A DNA stretch of 64,000 bases from an uncultured Bacteroidales bacterium. Lineage in GTDB: Bacteria; Bacteroidota; Bacteroidia; Bacteroidales; UBA932. Positions 18,692-29,900 of this stretch are shown piece after piece; position 1 is the first letter of the stretch, and each line of letters starts with the position of its first letter. The DNA lies in NCBI GenBank assembly GCA_905234795.1, contig CAJOIQ010000008.1:29308-93307 (forward strand), given 5' to 3'. Under the pieces are notes generated by a model, which saw nothing but the letters and a program-made list of their open reading frames with translations, was not told the DNA's origin and searched no databases. Made by a program: the position numbers and the translations under genes.

Positions 18692-19804
18692 TTAATTAAC
18701 TTTGCGGAAAACCAGATCGTCAATGCCGAAGAGCGCACTGGTAGCAGTGTTGTTATCCTGCCTGATAAAACTGAACTGAGCCAGATCCTCCTTGTAACCG
18801 GACAGATCCTCCTCATTCATGTGATACCATTCATAACCCTCGCCCAGCTGGAGGGTTGTGGGGTCCAGATTTCCAGCCGCCCACGAATGGGAGACCATAT
18901 TGCCTTCCTGGTCATAGGAGACATCGGTATAGGCCTGCTGGGCCGACTCAATATCGTATGTGATGACTCCATCGGCATAAGAATAACGGCCCAGATAATG
19001 CTGTCCCCATGCAATGATGTACAGATCCAGATGTTCACCGTCGAACAAGGCCACGAAGGCCGTGGAACCGGGCTCATTTTCATGGCGCAGCGCGTCCCAG
19101 CGGCCGTCCAGGCTGCCGTATTCTTCCTCTCCCAGTGCCAGTTCCAGAGGGATACGGCTGTAACCCGTGCCGTCCCGGTCGTCCTCGGCATAGGCCAGGA
19201 CGTAATACGTCCCCTGCCCTACCTCGGCAAGCGGCAGCGTGAACGTCTTCCCGTCCTCGCTCAGGGTGCCCGGGTAGCGTTTCTCCCGCTTGATGTCCTT
19301 GCGCTGGGAACTGGTGCCCCACATGAATCCCACTTCCTCCACGGTACGGCCGCCGTTGTCCTCGATGGTGGCCACCAGGTAGTGGTTGTCCCTTACCGTT
19401 ACGTCGGACAAGGACGCCACGGAGGTTTCCGGCGTCTGCTGCGTAATGACAGAGGAGTACATCTTGCTGTAGCCGTTGGAAATGAACGTGCGCAGGAAGT
19501 ACGTACTGTTGGTCTTGAGGTCCGTCACGCCCAGGGAGAAGCCGTTATTACCTACTTCCTGGGGAATCAGGGTCTTATAAGTTCCGCCAGTCTCGAACAG
19601 GGTCTCCGATATCTCTACGCCATAGGACGTGACATCGGTCATATTCTTGCCGAAGCTGCCGTCCACCACCATCGACACGCGCGTGACAGAAGTCTCGTCC
19701 ACCGACAACTTGGGAGCGTCCGGCAGATTGGTGGGGCATTCGCGGTCCTGGATGCAGGACGCGGCCGCCAGGGCGAATAATAATATAGAGTAGAAACGTT
19801 TCAT
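18692..19804 (-). CDS. Lipoprotein sharing the BspA-paralogue N-terminal module but with a different C-terminal domain
   Basis: MKRFYSILLFALAAASC; SVDETSVTRVSMVVDGSFGKNMTDVTSYGVEISETLF module as in 15252 and 26904 ORFs; C-term LDGRWDALRHENEPG...LGRYSYADGVITYDIE, no LRR. Confidence 0.8.
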   Translation of the reverse strand: MKRFYSILLFALAAASCIQDRECPTNLPDAPKLSVDETSVTRVSMVVDGSFGKNMTDVTSYGVEISETLFETGGTYKTLIPQEVGNNGFSLGVTDLKTNSTYFLRTFISNGYSKMYSSVITQQTPETSVASLSDVTVRDNHYLVATIEDNGGRTVEEVGFMWGTSSQRKDIKREKRYPGTLSEDGKTFTLPLAEVGQGTYYVLAYAEDDRDGTGYSRIPLELALGEEEYGSLDGRWDALRHENEPGSTAFVALFDGEHLDLYIIAWGQHYLGRYSYADGVITYDIESAQQAYTDVSYDQEGNMVSHSWAAGNLDPTTLQLGEGYEWYHMNEEDLSGYKEDLAQFSFIRQDNNTATSALFGIDDLVFRKVN

Positions 19805-19817
19805 AGCTACTTATACT

Positions 19818-22800
19818 TTAATTGGAGACGCTAATCAGTGTGGCATCTTTCAGTTGAACCGTATTATTATATGTTGTCCGTTTCCCCAAAACCGTTATAA
19901 CGCTATTCTCCGAGATACCAAAACCATCCCAACCGCCAACGGTATCCTTCGGGTATAGCCCATTCAGATTATAAAGTCCGTAAACGTACAGTTGGGAATC
20001 GGATGAATTATCGGTCAGGTATAGATTGCCATAGTTAGTGTTGGCAATTTGTGAAACCGTGGCCGTTACCTTATAGAACATATCATCGGCTCCATCCAAT
20101 ACTTCTTGAACAGAAGCGTCCGTGTAAGGGGCATCAGCTTCGTAAAGATTGGCTATCAATAAATTATGAAGACCGTTGTTGGATTGTTCAGCCTCGTTAC
20201 GGAACAGCCAGAATCCCTCCACTTCAACAAATTGGCCATTATAGTTGAAATACTGTGAATCGGGCCAATACAGGTACATATGAGGATACTGGATGGTCAA
20301 GGACGCATTGGTGGCATTCTCTTCCATAGCCAACAGATAATTAAAGGTATACACGCTGTTGCTACGCTGGAATACCGTGCCGGAAACCCGTACCGGGGTC
20401 ACCTTGTCATACTGGCCGATTTCGGGCGAGTAGGCCACTTCCGGCAGATTATTGTCGGAAGAAAGAATCTCCACCGTCTTGATATTGTTGATTTCGGCTA
20501 CACCCATGAAGGTAATCTTGCTGGCTGAAATGGTAACCCGGTCACCCGCATTTACGCCGAAAGGCATATCGTCCCCGTAATAGACGTTGATGAAGTTCTC
20601 GGCAGCGTCGTCTCCCACCACAAAACTGCGGCTGCCCACGGCATAGACCAGAGCATCGGAGAGCGTCAGGGACCATCCGTCGGGAAGGTCGTATACTTCG
20701 GCAACAGATACGGGGCCATCATCTTTCACTGTCCAACCTTCGGGAATTCCGCTGGCACCTGTGGGCCACTGGACGTTGGGTGCCTTGACAAAGGTGCCCT
20801 GGGAAGAAACATTGCCCAACCAGTTGTACAGGCAGTCGGAAGCAGTGATATCCGTGGCCAGGCATTTAACAGAACTAAGGTTGGTGCAACCGTTGAACAT
20901 CTGTCCGTAGCATCCGGGGCTCAAGGTAACAGCAGGCAGTTCCGGAGCGGTCGTCAACTCCGTACAGCCACTGAACATATCCCAGTAGCATTGGTGGCTT
21001 AACGTGGTTGCCGGCAATGCGGGTGCCTGTGTCAGAGACGTGCAGCTGCTGAACATCATATTATAACAGCCATCAGCCAACTCCGTAGCAGGCAGTTCCG
21101 GGGCCGACGTCAAGCTATAACAATAGGCAAACATCAACTGGTAGCAATGATAAGCCAATTCAGTGGCGGGAAGAGCCGGTGCCGACGTCAAACCAGATGC
21201 CGAGAACATATTGTCATAGCAATAGTCTGCCATTATAGTTGCCGGCAATTCCGGGGCAACGGTCAAAGATGTGCATCCGGAAAACATAAACGTATAGCAG
21301 GACTCACTTAGCACAGTGGCCGGCAATGAAGGGGCTGATGTCAATCCGGAACAGTTACTGAACATCTCAGAATAACACTCGGATGCAAGAACGGTTGCCG
21401 GAAGGGCAGGTGCTGTTTCAAGGGCCGTGCAATCCTCAAACATTTGCGCGTAACACACATTGGTCATTGTCATTGCCGGCAATTCAGGGGCCTCGGTCAA
21501 ACTGGAACAGCCGCGGAACATGGCAGTATAACAATTTGTCGCCAGGGTTTCGGCAGGCAGCTCGGGGGCGGACACCAGTCCGGAGCACCCGTAAAACATA
21601 CCAAAATAGCACTTGTCCGTGAGGGTTGTCGCCGGGAGTGAAGGCCCGGACGTGAGCCCAGCGCATTCTCTGAAAAGTTCCCCGAAACAATTTGTACTGG
21701 GAATGACCAGAAGGTCTGTTTCCCTGTCCAGGAGGGACATGATGTCTCCGGAAACGGAGAAAGAGTCCCCTCCAGTTTTGAACTGGCTGTATATTTCCGT
21801 TCCTATACTGAATCCATCCGGATTGTCACCGCAAATGTACAGCGGAGCGGTGTCCGTAAAGGAGAGTTCGCTATAGTCCCACAGTGTCCAGATTTGGGCA
21901 TCGGTAGAATAATACAGTACAGGCGCGTTGTCACCTTCGTTCAATAAGAAGACCGTGCTGGTGCCCGTAGAGGAGAAGGTCAGGTACTTGCTGGCCGAAA
22001 TAGGCGTATTGTCCACATCGGCACTGGCCACCCGGCGCCAGATGGAACGCTTGAGCTCCACGGACGCGGTGCGCTCGCGCGTGGCCACCACGGCGTCGTC
22101 CTTGTCATAGAAAGTCATGGTGTAGCCGGCCGACAAGGTAGCCGGGAGGGATACAATGTAGTACCATTTCCCCACCTCAAAACCGTTGGCGTTTGGAGCA
22201 TCCAACCGGAGTTCGGTGGCATAGGTATCATATCCTGTCACCTGCGGTTTTCCGTTGTCGTCAAATGCGGCCATAACCGTACCCGCCAGTTTTTCTCCAT
22301 CATTACCCTTGAAGGTAACATACTGGATTCCAGGGTTTTCCACAGAGAATTTGACACCGCCGCAAAGGTTATAGAAAGACAGGGTATAATCCGTACTCCG
22401 GGCCATGGAAATGAACAGGTCTTTGGCAAAGGTGCCGGCCATGCCGGTCTGTGTGGAAGGTAGCGAGACCATTGCCTCCGTGCCGTCATACCGGTTTCCT
22501 ACATCATATGGATAAATGGCCAGGAAATAGTCCGTTCCGTTGGGGATATGGCTATCCAGCGTACCGGAGAAAGTGGTGGTCTCCGTGGTGTCTTTGCTGT
22601 CCGACGTGAGCTGGATTGACCCCAAATCTCCAAAGAACAGGTTAATGGCATCGTTGGGTGTCCAATATACAGAGCCGTCTTCCATGAGGGTTGTTTTGCT
22701 GGAAGGGGCGTCTCCATAGACTGCACGGAAGGTAACCCGTTCCGGCACAACTTCCTCACTCCGGATGCAGGAAAGCGCACCGCCGCAAACGGCAATGGCC

Positions 22801-22823
22801 AGAATGATTAATTTGCTTCTCAT
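19818..22823 (-). CDS. Fimbrillin-like N-terminus + DUF285 repeats + C-terminal beta domain lipoprotein
   Basis: RVTFRAVYGDAPSSKTTLMEDGSVYWTPNDAINLFFGD; MFSGCTSLTVAPELPATIM repeats; C-term OB-like segments. Confidence 0.85.
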   Translation of the reverse strand: MRSKLIILAIAVCGGALSCIRSEEVVPERVTFRAVYGDAPSSKTTLMEDGSVYWTPNDAINLFFGDLGSIQLTSDSKDTTETTTFSGTLDSHIPNGTDYFLAIYPYDVGNRYDGTEAMVSLPSTQTGMAGTFAKDLFISMARSTDYTLSFYNLCGGVKFSVENPGIQYVTFKGNDGEKLAGTVMAAFDDNGKPQVTGYDTYATELRLDAPNANGFEVGKWYYIVSLPATLSAGYTMTFYDKDDAVVATRERTASVELKRSIWRRVASADVDNTPISASKYLTFSSTGTSTVFLLNEGDNAPVLYYSTDAQIWTLWDYSELSFTDTAPLYICGDNPDGFSIGTEIYSQFKTGGDSFSVSGDIMSLLDRETDLLVIPSTNCFGELFRECAGLTSGPSLPATTLTDKCYFGMFYGCSGLVSAPELPAETLATNCYTAMFRGCSSLTEAPELPAMTMTNVCYAQMFEDCTALETAPALPATVLASECYSEMFSNCSGLTSAPSLPATVLSESCYTFMFSGCTSLTVAPELPATIMADYCYDNMFSASGLTSAPALPATELAYHCYQLMFAYCYSLTSAPELPATELADGCYNMMFSSCTSLTQAPALPATTLSHQCYWDMFSGCTELTTAPELPAVTLSPGCYGQMFNGCTNLSSVKCLATDITASDCLYNWLGNVSSQGTFVKAPNVQWPTGASGIPEGWTVKDDGPVSVAEVYDLPDGWSLTLSDALVYAVGSRSFVVGDDAAENFINVYYGDDMPFGVNAGDRVTISASKITFMGVAEINNIKTVEILSSDNNLPEVAYSPEIGQYDKVTPVRVSGTVFQRSNSVYTFNYLLAMEENATNASLTIQYPHMYLYWPDSQYFNYNGQFVEVEGFWLFRNEAEQSNNGLHNLLIANLYEADAPYTDASVQEVLDGADDMFYKVTATVSQIANTNYGNLYLTDNSSDSQLYVYGLYNLNGLYPKDTVGGWDGFGISENSVITVLGKRTTYNNTVQLKDATLISVSN

Positions 22824-22835
22824 AGGCCTTGTCTT

Positions 22836-25800
22836 TTAATCCATGTCTTCGTCACCGGTACCTTCGTTGCCGCCGCCGGGAACGTCTCCGTCGTTCATCA
22901 CCGTCCAGCCCTCCGGGATACCGTTGATACCTGTAGGCCACTGGGAATTGGCTGCCTTGACAAAGAGGCCGGTAGAAGAAACACTATTCATCCAACTCAG
23001 TGTGCACTCACTGGCACTGATATCCGTTGCCAGGCACTTTACATAACTCAGATTGCTACAGCCCGCGAACATAGCCGCATAGCAGCTAAACTCCAGTGTA
23101 GGGGCGGAAAGGATCGGAGCCGTCGTAAGGCTGGTGCAACGCTCGAACATATTGTAGTAACACGACCCCGCAAGGGTTGTGGCCGGTAATTCGGGAGCGG
23201 TTTCCAGAGCGGAGCATCCCCCGAACATACCCCAGTAGCAACTGGGGGCAAGCGTTGTTGCGGGAAGTTCAGGAGCAGTAGTGAGACTGGTACAGTTCAA
23301 GAACATGGTGTAATAGCACTGCTCGGCCAGCGTGGTCGCGGGAAGCGAAGGCGCCGTGACCAGAGAACTGCATTCCTGGAACATCCCGTAATAACAACGG
23401 TATTCCAGGTCCGTCACCGGGAGGCTCGGAGCTACAGTAAGGCCTGAACAACCATTAAACATATTGGCATAGCAGGAAGGGGCGAGCGTTGTTGCAGAAA
23501 GCTCCGGAGCCGCCGTGAGGCCCGTACAACCGTAGAACATATTGGCATAGCAGTTCTCGGCCAGGGTTTCGGCAGGAAGTGAAGGAGTCGATGTGAGACC
23601 AGAATTACTCTGGAACATGCCATAATAGCAGCCGGTGGTGAGGGTAGTTGCCGGAAGGTCCGGTCCGGAAACCAGGCTGCTGCCGCCAAAGAGGAAGGCA
23701 AAACAGTAGGGATTGGGAATCTCAGTCAGTTCATCATCCTTATCCAGCAGCGACATCACGTCTCCGGAAACAGAGCAATTGTCTCCATAAATGCCCAGGG
23801 TACTGTATGCAGAAACGTCGAAGCTGAACCCGCCGGGGTTGCTGCCGCAAAGGTAAAGCGGAGCATCGGCGGTAAAAGTGAGAGTGCTGTAATCCCACAG
23901 TTCCCAGGACACGGTGTCATAAGAGTAGTACAGAACGGGCTGGTCGGCGCCTCCGGAACTGCTCAGATACACCATCGAGGATCCCGTGGAGGAGAACGTA
24001 AGGTACTTGCTGGCCGAAATACCATTGGGTATGGCCTGGATGCGGCTGGCATATTTGCTCCAGTTCTCGGCCGACTTATAAACATCCACAGATTCGGCCG
24101 GAACATAAATCGGGCAATCGGACACCATCTCATCAAAGGTGTCGGACATAATAGCCGGAGGCGTTGTGGAAAGGAACGTTACATCCGACAATCCGGTGCC
24201 ACTGCCATCATACTTGTAACCAGCGGCTTGAAACACCGTGCTTCCTAAGGACTCGACCGAAGCCGGAACAGTAAGCCGAGTGAGATTATAGGCGGCGAAA
24301 AACGCCTCATCCCCAATAACCTTAAGCGACGAAGGCAATTGAATGGTCTCAATACCGGTAAGCCCAATGATACTATTTTCTATGGTTTCAACGGTTTCCG
24401 GAAGAATCAATTCCTTGAGGGTACTGTTATTCTGGTTATAAAACGCCCCACGTCCAATAACTTTCACAGGCTCGGCAAGCGTATATTTACTGGCACCCAG
24501 ATTGTAATGGGCAAAATAAACCAGTTTATCACCAAGGATCAGACAACGGTTATCTGCCGAGACATGACTTCCATAAAAAGCAGACAAACGTTGGGGACTA
24601 GAAAAACCGTTATAGGTATCATCCGTCTCTTCAAAACTGTCCGGGATGGTAATACTCCTATAGTAGCAAGAATAATCGAAAACAGAACCACCGAAAGACT
24701 TAACGCCATCAGGGACGATGAAATCCAATTCCTCAGACTTATGGGTAATACCAATCAGGCAGCCGTCCCAAACCAGGCAAGAATGATCTTCGGATGCACC
24801 TTTACCATAGAATGCTTTCATCGGAGTGCGTTCTCCGAAAACGCCATGGGGGGAAATATATGTCACCGACTCCGGAATGGTAATTTCCTCTAATGCGGTA
24901 TTCTCGAATGCGTAATGATCGATTTTGTCTAAGGAATCCGGCAATTTGACGGACACCAGGTTGCTGCAGGACAGGAAAGCTCCCCAATTAATACTGGTAA
25001 CGGTATTACTAATATACGTCACCGTTTCCAGTGTAGTGCAGTCACGGAACGCCGATGTGGCTATTTTGGTAATAGGTCCGTCAAACGAAATCACACCCTT
25101 CCCATTTTCATAGGTGTTTGAAACCAAAGTAGCCCCAAACTCATTGATGTACGTTTCGTTCAATGGCACCACATCCCCATCCGTAGAGGTATACCATATC
25201 TCATTATTGGGGAGACCATCAGTCTCAACCGTCCACCCTTCGGGGATACCACTGTTTCCGGTGGACCACTGCGCGTCAAACATCTTGACAAAGGTGCCGG
25301 TGGTAGCGACACCGTACACCCAGTCTGTAAGGCAGTCGGAAGCACTGAAATCTGTAGCAAGACACTTTATATAGGACAACTTGCCGCTGGAATAGAACAT
25401 GCCCCTGTAGCACTCTTCGGCAAGAGTGGCTGCAGAAAGGCTGGGGGCTGCTTCCAGAGAGCCGCAGTCATAGAACATATATGCATAGCAACCCTTGGCC
25501 AGTTGGGCAGCCGGAAGATCCGGCACCTCCGCAAGGCTGGAGCAATGGGCAAACATACTATGGTAGCAACTCTCTGCTAACGTGGTTGCAGGAAGAGCGG
25601 GAGCCTCCACCAAGTTGGAACAGGCACCGAACATACTCTTATAGCAGCCCTCCGTGAGCGTGGTAGCAGGCAGCGTTGGAGCCGAAATAAGTTTCTCGTT
25701 GGTTCCGAACAGATTATAGAAGCAATAGGGATTGGGAATCTCCAGAACGTCCGATTCCATATTGATGAGAGACATGATGTCTCCGCTTACAGAATACATA

Positions 25801-26888
25801 TCACTGGAGAAACTTGCTCCCGAGGTAAGAAACGTGCTGTTCCTGTTTTCTGCAAAGCTGAATCCATCGGGATTGTCACCGCAAATGTACAGCGGAGCAT
25901 CGGCAGTGAAAGTAAGCTCACTGTAATCCCAAAGCGTCCAGTTTTGGGCGTCGGTGGAGTAGTATAGTACAGGAGCGTTATCCCCCGAATTGGACAGGAA
26001 AATCGTGGTGGCTTCCGTAGAAGTGAATGTAAGGTATTTACTGGGCGAAATAGATTCCGCCACATAATCGGCCTCGGTCAACTTTCCCCATACTGCACGC
26101 TTGATGGTAACGGGATCCTCGGAGATGCGTTCGGCCACCATTTCGCCGTCCTGGCCATAGAAAGTCATCCTATAGCCATTGGTCAGTTCGGCCGGGAGGG
26201 AAACCATGTAGTACCACTTACCTACCTCGAATTCCTTGCCGTCGGGGGCATTCAGGAGAATCATGTTCACGTACTTGACCGGTTCCTGTACAACGGGTTT
26301 TCCCTCGGCATTGAAGGTAACTTTTACCTGGCCGGAAAGGACCTCATCATTCAGGCCCTGGAAGGTCACGGACTGGATTCCCGGATTGGCTACGCTGAAC
26401 TTGATGCCGCCGCACAGGTTGTAGAAACTCAGTTCATAGCCCGTGCTGCGGGCCAGGGAAATGAACAGGTCGTCGGAAAAAGTACCTTCTACCGCTGTCT
26501 GGACTTCGGGCAAGGAAAGGGTGACGGTACTGCCATCGAAGCTGTTGTCCTTGCTATAAGGATACACTGCCCAGAAATTGTCTGTTCCGCTGGGAGAGAA
26601 CCCGGCGGGCAAAGCCCCTGCAAACGAGGCCTGGGCAACTGCGGCAGTAGCCGAACTGTCAAACACCATCTTGGTGGACACGGCGTCCCCGTAAAACAGG
26701 TTGATGGCATCACCGGGGCTCCAGAACACGGATCCGTCGGACTGAAGGACTGTCTTGGTGGGCGGGACATCGGCCATGACGGCCTTGAAAGCCGTCTTCT
26801 GGGACAGCGGTAAAACATCCTCCCGCACGTTGCAGGAAACAATGATGGCAAGGGCCGATGCGGCCAGGACAATACTTTTCTTATTCAT
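22836..26888 (-). CDS. Fimbrillin-like N-terminus + DUF285/LRR_5/DUF285 lipoprotein
   Basis: KTAFKAVMADVPPTKTVLQSDGSVFWSPGDAINLFYGD; two DUF285 blocks around an LRR_5 block. Confidence 0.87.
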   Translation of the reverse strand: MNKKSIVLAASALAIIVSCNVREDVLPLSQKTAFKAVMADVPPTKTVLQSDGSVFWSPGDAINLFYGDAVSTKMVFDSSATAAVAQASFAGALPAGFSPSGTDNFWAVYPYSKDNSFDGSTVTLSLPEVQTAVEGTFSDDLFISLARSTGYELSFYNLCGGIKFSVANPGIQSVTFQGLNDEVLSGQVKVTFNAEGKPVVQEPVKYVNMILLNAPDGKEFEVGKWYYMVSLPAELTNGYRMTFYGQDGEMVAERISEDPVTIKRAVWGKLTEADYVAESISPSKYLTFTSTEATTIFLSNSGDNAPVLYYSTDAQNWTLWDYSELTFTADAPLYICGDNPDGFSFAENRNSTFLTSGASFSSDMYSVSGDIMSLINMESDVLEIPNPYCFYNLFGTNEKLISAPTLPATTLTEGCYKSMFGACSNLVEAPALPATTLAESCYHSMFAHCSSLAEVPDLPAAQLAKGCYAYMFYDCGSLEAAPSLSAATLAEECYRGMFYSSGKLSYIKCLATDFSASDCLTDWVYGVATTGTFVKMFDAQWSTGNSGIPEGWTVETDGLPNNEIWYTSTDGDVVPLNETYINEFGATLVSNTYENGKGVISFDGPITKIATSAFRDCTTLETVTYISNTVTSINWGAFLSCSNLVSVKLPDSLDKIDHYAFENTALEEITIPESVTYISPHGVFGERTPMKAFYGKGASEDHSCLVWDGCLIGITHKSEELDFIVPDGVKSFGGSVFDYSCYYRSITIPDSFEETDDTYNGFSSPQRLSAFYGSHVSADNRCLILGDKLVYFAHYNLGASKYTLAEPVKVIGRGAFYNQNNSTLKELILPETVETIENSIIGLTGIETIQLPSSLKVIGDEAFFAAYNLTRLTVPASVESLGSTVFQAAGYKYDGSGTGLSDVTFLSTTPPAIMSDTFDEMVSDCPIYVPAESVDVYKSAENWSKYASRIQAIPNGISASKYLTFSSTGSSMVYLSSSGGADQPVLYYSYDTVSWELWDYSTLTFTADAPLYLCGSNPGGFSFDVSAYSTLGIYGDNCSVSGDVMSLLDKDDELTEIPNPYCFAFLFGGSSLVSGPDLPATTLTTGCYYGMFQSNSGLTSTPSLPAETLAENCYANMFYGCTGLTAAPELSATTLAPSCYANMFNGCSGLTVAPSLPVTDLEYRCYYGMFQECSSLVTAPSLPATTLAEQCYYTMFLNCTSLTTAPELPATTLAPSCYWGMFGGCSALETAPELPATTLAGSCYYNMFERCTSLTTAPILSAPTLEFSCYAAMFAGCSNLSYVKCLATDISASECTLSWMNSVSSTGLFVKAANSQWPTGINGIPEGWTVMNDGDVPGGGNEGTGDEDMD

Positions 26889-26903
26889 AAGCCGTACCCT
26901 TTA

Positions 26904-29900
26904 TTAATTCCACTCCTCTTCACTAGTCCCTTCGTTGCCGCCGGAGGCAGTGTCTCCACCTATCGGCTGAATCCTGTCGGCATAGGCGCTCCAGGAATTC
27001 TTGTAGGAAGCAAGGCTTGCCGAAGGAACATAGATGGTGAGGTTGTCGTCCTGGTTAAAAGCATTCTCTCCCAAGGTGGGAGGGGTATCGGCCACAACCT
27101 TAAACTCCACGAGGCTGGTACAATCGGCAAAGGCATATCGGCCGATGGACATGATCGAGGAAGAAAGCTCTATGGATGGCAAGGAATTGCAATATCTGAA
27201 CGCCTCACTGCCGATTTCCTGTACATTCATGCCTCCCATAACCATTTCGAGACCCATGCAGCGGAAGAACGCCCCATCATTAATACTATATACACTTTCC
27301 GGCAGGAAGATTTCCTTCAGTTCGGTGCAATAGAAAAAAGCAGAACCGATTGTGTTTACTCCGTCGGGAACGGAATAAGCGGTAAGGCCGGCCGGAGCAA
27401 ATGCAATCAATTTATTAAGTGCACCTTCCATCACCAGGCAACGGTGGTCGTCTGATGCAAACTTCCCGGTAAAACGCTCCAATGCATTACAATGGGAGAA
27501 CATGTTGCCTCCAAAATATGTAACCGTACTGGGAACGTGGAAAGAAGTGAGAGAAGAGCAATACGTAAAAGCATAATCCCCCAAATAGGTAACTCCTTCC
27601 GGAACAGTCAGTGATGTGAGTTTGGAGCAGTAGTAGAATGCAGCATCATCTATGCGCTCCACGCCTTCCGGTACCGAATATGACGTAAGACCGGCCGGAG
27701 CAAAAGCACGGACACCATTGTCAACAATCACACAACGGCCATCGTCAGAAGCAAATTTTCCGTAAAAATGTTCCAATTTATCACACTGCATAAAAACGCC
27801 TGTCCCAAGCGCAGTAAAGCCTTCCGGGAAAGTAACGGAAGTAATTGCGCAGCCCGAAAAAGCAGAATCCTCAATAGTTTCCAGCGATTGGGGCAGTTCA
27901 ATATCCCAGAACCGGGTACAGTTTCCAAAAGCAAACTCCCCAATGACGGTCAAGCCCTCTTGAACATCCAGCTTTTCCAACAAATTGCAGGACTGGAAAG
28001 CCGCAGAACCAATGCTGGTTACCGTGGAGGGAAGCCACATGGCCGTGAGCTGTTTACAATCGTTGAAAGCAAATTCTCCCACCGACGTCACATTCCCGTC
28101 AAAAAGGATGATTCCCTTACCGTTAGAATAAGTATTGGACACAATATTGGCCCCAAAAACATCGGTTTTATACGGTTCTACCACATTTCCATCCCGGGAC
28201 GTATACCAAATCTCATTATTGGGCTGTTCCCCATCCATCGACTGAATCCTGTCGGCATAATTGCTCCAGTATTCGGCAGTCTTGTAGGCTTGAACAGACT
28301 CGGCGGGAACATACACAGGGAAATTGAAATCCTTCAAATACTGCGTCTCGAACATAAGTCCCGATGCCGTTGGAGGGGTGGTCGAGAGGAAAGTCAGTTT
28401 GTCAAAACCGGCGGCAAAAGCGTCGGCCCCAATGGAAGTCAACGATGCCGGAAGCGTGAGTGTGTCGGCTCCGCACATGACAAAAGAACCTTCTCCTACG
28501 GATTCCAAGTTACTCCCGAAATCTATAGACTTGATATAATATGCATAAGCAAACGCTTCTTTCTCTACGCTGATCAGAGAGCCGGCAAAACTGAGGGCAC
28601 CATTATAAGCGCTATTACGCAAAGCATTTGCTCCTACGACGGAAACATTCTGAGGGAAAACATACTCCTCCCCAAGCCCGGCATAAGCAAACGCGTTGAG
28701 GACGCCGTTCACGATGAGGCACCGGTTGTCGGCCGAAGCAAAACGGCTTGTAATGGATGCCAGATTAGGACAAGTCTGAAAAATAGAATAGCCGAACTCG
28801 GTCACGGTTTCGGGTATCGCCACCCGGGTGAAGGCTTCACAACCAAAAAACGCACTGTCCCCAATCCTGGTAACAGATTCCGGAATATCGGGCCATGCCA
28901 AAGCGGAACAGTTGGTGAAGGCGCCTTCATCTATGACAGTCACACTTCCGGGAATGGAAATGGTGGCCAAAGTAGATTTTCCGGCAAATGCATAATAACC
29001 AATGCGCGTAACCGGCTGATTAAATGTTATAACACCCTTTCCGTCTTCGTATTTGTTGGATACGATTTCGGCACCAAATCCGATATTGTAGATGTCGGGG
29101 TCCACCACTTTCCCGTCGGTAGTAGTATACCAAATCTCGGTATTGGGCTGCCCCTGCGGTTCGTCCGGCTTGTCCACATACACAATCCGGCAACCCTGGG
29201 GATAACGGAGCTCGTTGAACTTCTGGTAATAGGACAGGTACAGGGTTTCCATGGGATTACCCTCGCAGTTCAGGTACTCCAGGTCCGGAATCATGCTGGC
29301 ATCCAGTTCCTTGAGCTGGTTGTTGCTGCAGTCCATGAACCTTACCAGGGTGTCCTTCTTCACAATCAGGGATGTGAGCTTGCCGCTCCCCTCCTGCATA
29401 CCGCTCACCATCAAGGAGCGCAGCGGCATCTGCTCAATCTCACGCACGGAACGGATGTTGTCCGTGTGCACGTCGATGGTCTCTATCTGCTTGATTTCGG
29501 CATAGGATATCTTCCCGTCCTGGTTGAGGTCGTGGTACATCACCAGGTATTTCTTGAACTCGGGGTCCTCGATCTGGGCTTCGTCCTCTCCCTTGAGCAC
29601 AAACTCATACGGGATACGGCTGTAACCCGTGCCGTCTTTGTCGTCCTCGGCATAGGCCATGATATAGTGCGTACCCTCTCCTACCTCGCTCAGCGGCAGC
29701 GTGAACGTCTTCCCGTCCTCGCTCAGGGTGCCCGGGTAACGCTTCTCTCGCTTAATGCTCTTGCGCTCACTGCTGGTGCCCCACATGAAACCCACGTCCT
29801 CGATGGAACGGCCGCCGTTGTCCTCGATGGTGGCTACAAGGTAGTAGTTATCCCTCACCGTCACATCCGAGATGGACGCCACGGAGGTCTCAGGAGTCTT

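Noticed and set aside
15252-26888. Regularly spaced DNA repeats in BspA-like genes as a possible CRISPR or DNA satellite
   Set aside because: Repeats follow codon periodicity of the CYxxMFxGCxxLTxAPELPAT protein motif, diverge at the DNA level, and have no spacer/repeat alternation.
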